Assembly: GCA_003963315.1 (NCBI GenBank)
Contig: RXJP01000031.1
Coordinates: 1-56,042, forward strand
Length of the DNA stretch: 56,042 bases
DNA from: Rhodocyclaceae bacterium
GTDB taxonomy: Bacteria > Pseudomonadota > Gammaproteobacteria > Burkholderiales > Rhodocyclaceae
Reading direction: 5' to 3'
The position numbers and the translations under genes were made by a program. Below the pieces are notes generated by a model. The model did not search any database, was not told where the DNA came from, and was given only the letters and a program-made list of their open reading frames with translations. This document shows positions 46,061 through 52,652 of the stretch, one piece after another (the first letter of the stretch is position 1; every line of letters begins with the position of its first letter).

Positions 46061-47230
46061 TCAGTACCCGTGCTCGATGTCGAAAAACGCTTTGGCCGCC
46101 ACCGGACGCAAGCGAACTAGCTCTTCAACAATGCGCTGGCTCGCGCCACCGTGACCATAGAGCGACTCGACCGTGGCGAGGCTGGCCTGAAAGTCCGGCG
46201 AGAGCCCCTCGGCGATCCGCGCCGCTATTTCGTCGGCATTCTCGGCAGCTTCCAGCACCGAGGCGGCCTTAAGTCGACCGCGCTGGCGCGGGCCAACGTC
46301 AACGGTAGCGGTGCGCGCCGCGGGCGCCTCGATCAGCGCGCTAGACGAGTTACCTACCACTACGTCGGCCTGGACCAGCAGCGACAGGTAGCGGAGCTGG
46401 CCGAGGGAGGTGAAGCCCTTGACCCGGCCCGCGTGGCGGGCCTCATAGGCCTTCAGGCGGGCGACGATCTCGCGACCGCCGGCGTCGGCATTGGGATAGG
46501 TGAATACTACGCTCGCTGCCGGGAAACGGTCGAGGGCGGCGAGCAGGCGCTCCACCGCCTCGCCGGGCGGCACGTCGCCGAGGGTGGCCGGATGGTAAGT
46601 AACCAGCAGCAGAGGCGATCCCAGCTTCATCGACAGCTCGACCTCCAACTCGGCGAGGGAGAGCAAGGGCAGGCAGGCGAGGCTGTCCAGCCCGGGGGCA
46701 CCGACGTTGAAGACACGATCCGGGTGTTCCCCCAGCTGTACCACCCGCTTGCGGTAGGCTTCGGCAGCGACGAAATGCCAGGTGGACAGCTTGGTCACGG
46801 CGTGACGGATGCCTTCGTCCACCGCGCCTTCACTGGTCTCGCCGCCATGAATGTGGGCGATTGGGATGCGTGCCAGGGCCGCGCTCTGGGCCGCGGCGAG
46901 TATCTCGAAGCGGTCGCCGAGGACCACCACCACGTCTGGGGTGAGGCGGGCATAGGCGTCGGCGAAGCCGATCACGCCAAGGCCCACCGACTTTGCCACC
47001 GCAGTCGCCGTATCGCCTGACAGGAGCATCTCGACCTTGGCGTCGATGACGAAGCCGTCGGCCTCGATCTGGTGGTAGGTCAAGCCAAACTCGGGTGACA
47101 GGTGCATGCCGGTGGCGATAACCTGGAGTTGCAGCGCCGGATGGGCGACGATCGCCTTCATCACCCAGTGAAGCAGGCCGTACTCGGCCCGAGAACCTGT
47201 GACCACGCAAATCTTTCGCTGCGCACTCAT
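46061..47230 (-). CDS. legG: Hydrolysing nucleotide-sugar 2-epimerase (LegG/NeuC family)
   Basis: 389-aa GT-B-fold enzyme starting KICVVTGSRAEYGLLHWVM, typical of NeuC/LegG. It has VLGDRFEIL, HIHGGETSEGAVDE and VVGNSSSALIE. It releases the free 2,4-diacetamido sugar from its nucleotide while inverting C2, feeding LegI. The start overlaps legC by 4 bp. Confidence 0.92.
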   Translation of the reverse strand: MSAQRKICVVTGSRAEYGLLHWVMKAIVAHPALQLQVIATGMHLSPEFGLTYHQIEADGFVIDAKVEMLLSGDTATAVAKSVGLGVIGFADAYARLTPDVVVVLGDRFEILAAAQSAALARIPIAHIHGGETSEGAVDEGIRHAVTKLSTWHFVAAEAYRKRVVQLGEHPDRVFNVGAPGLDSLACLPLLSLAELEVELSMKLGSPLLLVTYHPATLGDVPPGEAVERLLAALDRFPAASVVFTYPNADAGGREIVARLKAYEARHAGRVKGFTSLGQLRYLSLLVQADVVVGNSSSALIEAPAARTATVDVGPRQRGRLKAASVLEAAENADEIAARIAEGLSPDFQASLATVESLYGHGGASQRIVEELVRLRPVAAKAFFDIEHGY

Positions 47231-48411
47231 ACTTTGGCCACCCCCAACTTGGCACTACTCGGCAAGTTGATCAGGCTGGCTGCCACGGCCTCGGACACTG
47301 CCACCCCGGCCCGCGGCATATCGCTGAAGATGGTCAGAGTATGCATCAAGTCCCAAGCCGGGCGACACTGGTAGCCTGCGCCGTTGGCGGCAGCCAGCAA
47401 CTGCTCGCGCGCCTCCTTCCCGCCGCCCTTTATCCGGATGGCATTGAGCCAGAAGTTGCTGTCCGAGCCCGCCGGGGCATCGACAAAAGCCAGCCCCGGG
47501 GTGTCGGCAAAGGCCGTGCGGTAACGGGCGGCCAGGGCGCGCTTCTCGGCGAGGAAGCGCGGCAGCGACTCGAGCTGGGCGCAGCCGAGGGCGGCATTGA
47601 GGTTGGGCAGGCGGAAGTTGTAGGCCACCTCATCATGGACGAAGCGCCAGGGATGAGGCAGTTTGGCCGTGGTGGTCAGATGTTTGGCCCGCCGTCCGAG
47701 TTCCGGATCGTTGGTCAGAATCGCCCCGCCACCGCCGGTGGTGATGATCTTGTTGCCATTGAAGCTGAGGGTACCGACCAAGCCAAACGTCCCGGTATGC
47801 CGGCCACGGTAGCTCGTGCCGAGGGATTCGGCGGCATCCTCAACCACCGGAATCGCGTAGACACCGGCCACTTCGAGCAGACGCTCGATGCGCATTGCAT
47901 GCCCGAAGGCGTGCATCGGGACCACCGCGGCAATCCGGCGGCCGCTCAGCCGATTCACCGGCCGCCCGCCACGAACATCAACGATAGCCTCCAGGTGATC
48001 GGCGAGGGCATCCGGGTCGAGACCCAGGGTGGCTTCCTCGGCGTCGACAAAATGGGGTATCGCACCCAGATGGCAGACCGCATTGGCAGTGGCGACGAAA
48101 GTGAGCGTGGGCACCAGCACCTCATCGCCGGGCTCGACGCCAGCGAGGCGCAGGGCCACCTGCAGCGCGGCGGTGCCATTGGCCACGGCCACCGTATAGG
48201 CGGCGCCTGTGGTCTCGGCCAGCCTGCACTCGAATTCATCGACGTACTTGCCCACCGACGAGACCCAGCCGGTGTCAATACAGGCCTTCACGTATGCCCA
48301 CTCGTTGCCGGCGAACTCCGGCTCGTGCAGACCGATCGTCCCCTCCGGCCGACCGAGGACCGCCGAGAGGGCGGACAGGAGCTGCGTGTCGAGAGCGGGA
48401 GGCGGCGTCAT
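47227..48411 (-). CDS. legC: PLP aminotransferase LegC (DegT/DnrJ/EryC1 family)
   Basis: 394 aa from ATG 48409-48411 (open frame extends upstream within legB). The family start with LHEPEFAGNEWAYVKACIDTGWVSSVG is that of LegC/PseC-like NHLM aminotransferases. PLP lysine K221 sits in SFNGNKIITTGGGG. It transfers an amino group to C4 of the 4-keto sugar made by LegB. 2 bp from legB. Confidence 0.92.
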   Translation of the reverse strand: MTPPPALDTQLLSALSAVLGRPEGTIGLHEPEFAGNEWAYVKACIDTGWVSSVGKYVDEFECRLAETTGAAYTVAVANGTAALQVALRLAGVEPGDEVLVPTLTFVATANAVCHLGAIPHFVDAEEATLGLDPDALADHLEAIVDVRGGRPVNRLSGRRIAAVVPMHAFGHAMRIERLLEVAGVYAIPVVEDAAESLGTSYRGRHTGTFGLVGTLSFNGNKIITTGGGGAILTNDPELGRRAKHLTTTAKLPHPWRFVHDEVAYNFRLPNLNAALGCAQLESLPRFLAEKRALAARYRTAFADTPGLAFVDAPAGSDSNFWLNAIRIKGGGKEAREQLLAAANGAGYQCRPAWDLMHTLTIFSDMPRAGVAVSEAVAASLINLPSSAKLGVAKV

Positions 48412-48413
48412 GA

Positions 48414-49424
48414 TCAGATGTTGTAACGATCGGCCTTGTACTGAGCCAGGTTGGCCGGATCGGTAAACCAGGCAGCGGTCTTCGCCAACCCACGGCTTAG
48501 GCCTTCGATGCCGGGATAGGCCGGGCGCCAACCGAACAGGCGGGCAGCCTTGTCGTTGGCCGCCCACAGACGCTCGACCTCGGAATTGACCGGGCGCAGA
48601 CGGGTCTCATCGGTGACGATCTCGACCTCGACATTCATGACTTCGGCAATGAGGCGCACCGTATCGCCGACCGAGATTTCGTAGTTGCTTCCGAAATTCA
48701 CCATCTCCCCCAGGCCGCCCTCGCCTTCGAGGGCAGCGATGAAGCCGGCCACCGTATCCTCAACGAAGTTGAAGTCGCGAGTCGGTGACACCGCGCCCAG
48801 TTTGATCTGCCGCAAGCCGCTGGCGATCTGGGCGATGATAGTGGGAATCACCGCGCGAGCCGACTGGCGGGGACCATAGGTGTTGAACGGACGGGCGATG
48901 GTCACCGGCAGCTCGAACGAGGAATAGAACGAATAGGCCAGCTGGTCGGCGCCGATCTTCGAGGCCGAATAGGGCGACTGGCCGAGCAGAGGATGCTCCT
49001 CGGTGATCGGTACGAAGCGCGCGGTGCCGTATACCTCGCTGGTGGAGGTATGCACCACCCGCCGGCAGCCCAGGTCGCGGGCGGCCTGGAGCACGTTCAG
49101 CGTGCCTTTGATATTGGTGTCGATGTAGGTGTCGGGCGAATGGTAGGAATAGGGAATGGCGATCAAGGCAGCCAGATGGAGCACCGCGTCACACCCCTGC
49201 ATTGCCGCACGCACGCCGTTGGGATCTCGGATGTCGCCGGCGAAGACCTCGAAGCGGCCCTTGACGTCCTCAGCGCAATGGTCGAGCCAGCCCCAGGAAT
49301 TGAACGAGTTGTAGAGGACGAAGGCGCGCACGTCATAGCCTAGGCGAACCAAGGCTTCGGTCAGATGGGAGCCAATAAAGCCGTCGGCGCCGGTGACCAG
49401 AATTTTAGCGAAGGATTTATTCAT
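48414..49424 (-). CDS. legB: Nucleotide-sugar 4,6-dehydratase LegB
   Basis: 336-aa extended SDR: VTGADGFIGSHL loop, TSTSEVYGT, catalytic YSASK near 148. The sequence matches the LegB branch (ALVRLGYDVRAFVLYNSFNSWGWLD is diagnostic). It acts on the GDP- or UDP-linked GlcNAc to give the 4-keto-6-deoxy sugar that starts legionaminic-acid synthesis. It stands 14 bp behind wbpE in the same operon. Confidence 0.94.
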   Translation of the reverse strand: MNKSFAKILVTGADGFIGSHLTEALVRLGYDVRAFVLYNSFNSWGWLDHCAEDVKGRFEVFAGDIRDPNGVRAAMQGCDAVLHLAALIAIPYSYHSPDTYIDTNIKGTLNVLQAARDLGCRRVVHTSTSEVYGTARFVPITEEHPLLGQSPYSASKIGADQLAYSFYSSFELPVTIARPFNTYGPRQSARAVIPTIIAQIASGLRQIKLGAVSPTRDFNFVEDTVAGFIAALEGEGGLGEMVNFGSNYEISVGDTVRLIAEVMNVEVEIVTDETRLRPVNSEVERLWAANDKAARLFGWRPAYPGIEGLSRGLAKTAAWFTDPANLAQYKADRYNI

Positions 49425-49438
49425 AATTGCTTACCGGT

Positions 49439-50548
49439 TCAAACCACTCCGTCGCGAAAGAATTCCCGTACCGCGGCGGCAACCTGCCGGGCCTGACCGA
49501 CATCAAGGTGGTCACCGATCGGTAGGCTAAGCAGCTGGCCGGCAAAGTCGCAAGCAGCAAGGTCCGCTGCGGCCTGGGGATGACCGGCATAGGCCTTCAG
49601 CCGCGGCAGAGCAATCGGGTAATGGACGCCGGTGTCTATATCGACCGCCTTGAGGTGGGCGGCCAGCGCGTCGCGCTCAGCGCAGCGGATGACAAAAAGA
49701 TGGAAGGCGTGCCGAACGGGGCCTACTCGTCGCGGCAGAGCGATACCAGGGCAGCTGGCGAGCTCGGCCAGGTAGGTTTCGGCGATCTCATTGCGGCGGT
49801 TAATCCAACCTTCGAGATGGGGCAGCTTGGCAGCCAGGATCGCTGCCTGAAGGCCATCGAGGCGACTGTTGCGGCCCTCGAACTCGTGGTCGTACTTGGC
49901 GACTCGGCCGTGATTGGCGATCATCCGGCAACGCACAGCAAGCTTGTCGTCATTGGTCAGGATGGCGCCACCATCACCGTACGCGCCTAGGTTCTTGCCC
50001 GGGTAGAAGCTGAAGGTGCCAATGTCGCCGAGGGCGCCGACACGGCGCCCTGCGAACTCCGCGCCGTGAGCCTGGGCGCAATCTTCGATTACTTTGAGGC
50101 CGTGGCGGCGGGCCAGTTCGAGCAACCCTTCCATACGGCAGGGATGGCCATAGAGATGCACCGCAACTATGGCCACGGTCTGCGGGCCGATCCGCCGAGC
50201 CACATCGTCGAGGTCAAGAGTGTAGTCATCAGCGTTGACATCGGCGAACACTACCCGGAAGCCACTGCGGGTAACTGCTTCGCTGCTGGCAATGAAGGAG
50301 TTAGCCGGAACGATGACCTCGCCGCCAGGCGACAGGTCGAGGGCTTCGAGGGCGATCTCGATAGCATCGGTGCCGTTGCCGACCCCGACGCAGTGGGCAG
50401 CCTGCTGGAAGGCAGCAAAAGCCGCCTCGAATGCGGCCACGCCGGAGCCACCTATGTAGGCACTAGTGGCGATGGTTCGCGCGATCGCCGCGTCAACGTC
50501 CGCCTTGATGGATTCGTACTGAGACGCTAGGTCGAGGAACTTAATCAT
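49439..50548 (-). CDS. wbpE: 3-aminotransferase for 2,3-diamino sugar acid (WbpE/WlbC type)
   Basis: 369-aa DegT-family PLP enzyme. It starts MIKFLDLASQYESIKADV, typical of the WbpE/WlbC/QdtB group; PLP lysine K185 in FYPGKNLGAYGDGG. It aminates C3 of the 3-keto sugar made by WbpB. It lies 2 bp from wbpD. The wbpB-wbpD-wbpE order matches a UDP-GlcNAc(3NAc)A route. Confidence 0.88.
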   Translation of the reverse strand: MIKFLDLASQYESIKADVDAAIARTIATSAYIGGSGVAAFEAAFAAFQQAAHCVGVGNGTDAIEIALEALDLSPGGEVIVPANSFIASSEAVTRSGFRVVFADVNADDYTLDLDDVARRIGPQTVAIVAVHLYGHPCRMEGLLELARRHGLKVIEDCAQAHGAEFAGRRVGALGDIGTFSFYPGKNLGAYGDGGAILTNDDKLAVRCRMIANHGRVAKYDHEFEGRNSRLDGLQAAILAAKLPHLEGWINRRNEIAETYLAELASCPGIALPRRVGPVRHAFHLFVIRCAERDALAAHLKAVDIDTGVHYPIALPRLKAYAGHPQAAADLAACDFAGQLLSLPIGDHLDVGQARQVAAAVREFFRDGVV

Positions 50549-50550
50549 GC

Positions 50551-51012
50551 TTATTTGCCAATGAGCCTGGCCGGGTTGCCAGCGTAGCGGCCCGGCTCAG
50601 TAATGTCGTGCACCACCACCGCGCCAGCACCGATTACCACGCCATCGCAGATATCGACCGGCATGATAGTAGCATTAGATCCAATGGAAACGTTGTTTCC
50701 CAGCCGGGTACTGCGCCAGAGCGACTTATCACCACGGGCTGGGCCACCGTTAGCGAAGGTGTCGTTGATAAAGACCACACCATGACCGATGAAGCAGTCG
50801 TCACCGATGGTCACCAATTCACAGATGAAGGCATGAGATTGAACTTTGGTTCGTCGACCGATGACTACGTCGCGTTGAATCTCGACGAAGGGACCGATGA
50901 AGGTGCCATCGCCGATTTGGCAACCATAGAGGTTCACCGGCTGAACGACCTTGACCTCAGTGCCGAACTTGACATCGACGATGCCGGACTCAAGCAGGAC
51001 CGGCGCGTTCAT
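50551..51012 (-). CDS. wbpD: UDP-amino sugar N-acetyltransferase, hexapeptide-repeat (WbpD/WlbB type)
   Basis: 153-aa left-handed beta-helix protein, shorter than WbpD (about 190 aa). Hexapeptide repeats run almost the whole length; FINDTFANGGPARGD forms the loop typical of the WbpD/WlbB/QdtC group. It should acetylate the 3-amino group from acetyl-CoA. The start shares one base with the wbpB stop (TGATG). Confidence 0.85.
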   Translation of the reverse strand: MNAPVLLESGIVDVKFGTEVKVVQPVNLYGCQIGDGTFIGPFVEIQRDVVIGRRTKVQSHAFICELVTIGDDCFIGHGVVFINDTFANGGPARGDKSLWRSTRLGNNVSIGSNATIMPVDICDGVVIGAGAVVVHDITEPGRYAGNPARLIGK

Positions 51013-52070
51013 CAGCGCACCCCGAGCTTGCAGTAACGAGGGCGAAAATGCAGACTGACCTGCTGACCAGTTTCAATCGACTCGTAGATGGCGTTGATCA
51101 GTTCAAGGCTCTTGCGCCCCTCGAGCCCGTCCACCAGGTGCTGACGATCGTTGCGAATACAGTCCACCACATGCTCGTAGTAGGCCTGGTGGCCGAAACC
51201 GTAGACGTTGGGCGGATTGCACGAGAACTTGCCGATCACGTCACCGTCATCAAGCTGAGGCTGGGCGAAGCTCCACACCTTCATCTGGTTCACTGCGAAG
51301 CCGCCAATTTCCACCGAACCACCTTCACCAAGGATGGAGATCGAGCCCTCCAAATCCTTTGGTCGCACTGCTGTGGTGGCCTCAATCACACCGAGAGCGC
51401 CGCTACGGAAGCGCAAGGCGACCACCGCAGTATCCTCAGCCTCAATCTTTGCCAAGGCCGTGGCGCTCATCGCGAACACACTGTCTACCTCACCCATCAT
51501 CCATTCAAGCAAGTCCACGTGGTGACTGGCCTGGTTGGTTAACACCCCACCATCCATCGCCCAGGTGCCTCGCCAGGAATCTTGGTCGTAGTAGGCTTGT
51601 TCGCGACACCAACGCACACGTACTGTTCCCAGTACCAGCTTACCGAAGCGGCCCTCTTCGAGAGCTTGCCGCAACTTCTGCACTGGCACATTGAAACGGT
51701 TTTGCTTGACTACGAATAGCTTGACCCCGGCCAAATCACAGGCTCGGATCATGGCATCGGCATCCGAGAGGGAGAGTGCCATCGGCTTCTCAACGATGAC
51801 ATGCTTACCATAAGGAGCCAATGCGACTACATGTTCTGCGTGGAGGCCGCTTTCAGTTAGGACCACAACAACATCGCATGAGTTCTGCGACATCATCTCA
51901 TGCATGTCGGTGTAGTACGGCACACCAAACCGCTCCCCAATGTCTTTGGCCTTTTCCAGAACAAGATCACAAACAGCCGACAACTTAGCGCCAACTATTT
52001 GATTTTCCCCAAGCAAGTCCGAGTGACGCCGGGCAATCCGACCGCAACCAACCAACGCGAATCTAATCAT
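51012..52070 (-). CDS. wbpB: UDP-GlcNAc(A) 3-dehydrogenase (WbpB/WlbA type)
   Basis: 352-aa Gfo/Idh/MocA oxidoreductase. ALVGCGRIARRH Rossmann loop, EKPMALSLSDAD, KQNRFN near 128 and NVYGFGHQAYYEHV are close to WlbA/WbpB, the enzyme that oxidises C3 of UDP-GlcNAcA. With wbpE and wbpD it makes a 2,3-diacetamido sugar acid. The 6-dehydrogenase WbpA and the 2-epimerase WbpI are not in the locus. It is the first gene of the longest operon, behind a likely sigma70 promoter. Confidence 0.9.
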   Translation of the reverse strand: MIRFALVGCGRIARRHSDLLGENQIVGAKLSAVCDLVLEKAKDIGERFGVPYYTDMHEMMSQNSCDVVVVLTESGLHAEHVVALAPYGKHVIVEKPMALSLSDADAMIRACDLAGVKLFVVKQNRFNVPVQKLRQALEEGRFGKLVLGTVRVRWCREQAYYDQDSWRGTWAMDGGVLTNQASHHVDLLEWMMGEVDSVFAMSATALAKIEAEDTAVVALRFRSGALGVIEATTAVRPKDLEGSISILGEGGSVEIGGFAVNQMKVWSFAQPQLDDGDVIGKFSCNPPNVYGFGHQAYYEHVVDCIRNDRQHLVDGLEGRKSLELINAIYESIETGQQVSLHFRPRYCKLGVR

Positions 52071-52126
52071 CTCAAGACGCTCATGATCATTAAGCTGCTA
52101 TCCCTAATCGGTATCAGCGCATCAGT

Positions 52127-52154
52127 TTATTACATCCGCCAAGCTCAATCTCAA
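52127..52154 (-). promoter_or_regulatory. Likely sigma70 promoter of the wbpB-to-hisH operon
   Basis: On the minus strand TTGAGA (52149-52154) and TAATAA (52127-52132) with a 16-bp spacer, about 57 bp before the wbpB ATG, between it and the tRNA-Phe terminator. It would drive the 12-kb legionaminic/diacetamido operon. Confidence 0.5.
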
Positions 52155-52172
52155 GCCCATGCCGATTGCAAG

Positions 52173-52205
52173 AAAAAAAGCCCAACGGGTTACATTGGGC
52201 TTTTT
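52173..52205 (-). terminator. Rho-independent terminator after tRNA-Phe
   Basis: Minus-strand stem AAAAAGCCCAA / TTGGGCTTTTTTT with a 9-nt loop, 14 bp past the tRNA CCA end, followed by a T-run. Confidence 0.8.
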
Positions 52206-52218
52206 GGCAGATCGAAAC

Positions 52219-52294
52219 TGGTGGCTTGGGGCGGAATCGAACCACCGACACGCGGATTTTCAATCCGCTGCTCTACCAACTGAGCTACCAAGCC
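52219..52294 (-). tRNA. tRNA-Phe (anticodon GAA)
   Basis: 76-nt cloverleaf on the minus strand: acceptor GGCTTGG / CCAAGCC, discriminator A, encoded CCA. Anticodon stem GCGGA/TCCGC with loop TTGAAAA, anticodon GAA. D-loop GGTAGAGC and T-loop GGTTCGATTCC are standard. It stands at the upstream boundary of the polysaccharide locus. Confidence 0.97.
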
Positions 52295-52448
52295 GTGAGG
52301 GCCGGGATTATATCTGATGCAGGATTTCCGTCAAAGGGGAAAAGCGATTGGATGCAAAAAATCCTCCATGGATGGCGCAAGGTCCTAATTTCTTGGGGGT
52401 AATATCCATCAGCCCCAACAATTCTTATAAGACTGGAGGGTAGGGTAT

Positions 52449-52652
52449 ATGCCCCATCGCCTGCGACTGACCGCCCAGCGTCTGGTGGCGCTTTTCCTGT
52501 TCGGCTGCCTTTTGTTCAATTTCCCCTTACTGGCCGTATTTAACCGAGATGGGGATCTGCTCGGCTTGCCGCTGCTCCATGCCTACATTTTCGGCGCTTG
52601 GTTACTGGTGATTGTTCTCGTCGCTTGGACAACGGAACGGAATCCGTCATGA
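52449..52652 (+). CDS. Small membrane protein, CbrX-like
   Basis: 67 aa with two hydrophobic segments (LVALFLFGCLLFNFPLLAVF and AYIFGAWLLVIVLVAW). A good GGAGGG ribosome site. It overlaps the following symporter-kinase gene by 4 bp (ATGA), as CbrX overlaps CbrA in Pseudomonas, so translational coupling is likely. No catalytic motif. Confidence 0.8.
   Translation: MPHRLRLTAQRLVALFLFGCLLFNFPLLAVFNRDGDLLGLPLLHAYIFGAWLLVIVLVAWTTERNPS

Noticed and set aside
52071-52218. JUMPstart/ops element upstream of wbpB
   Set aside because: A GGCGGATGTA stretch recalls ops GGCGGTAGC, but match is partial and no hairpin or RfaH-type context was found; a plain promoter explains the region better.
17056-52294. 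Integrative element with attachment-site repeats
   Set aside because: No integrase or transposase gene seen, and no second copy of the tRNA-Phe 3' end recognised near 17.0 kb.
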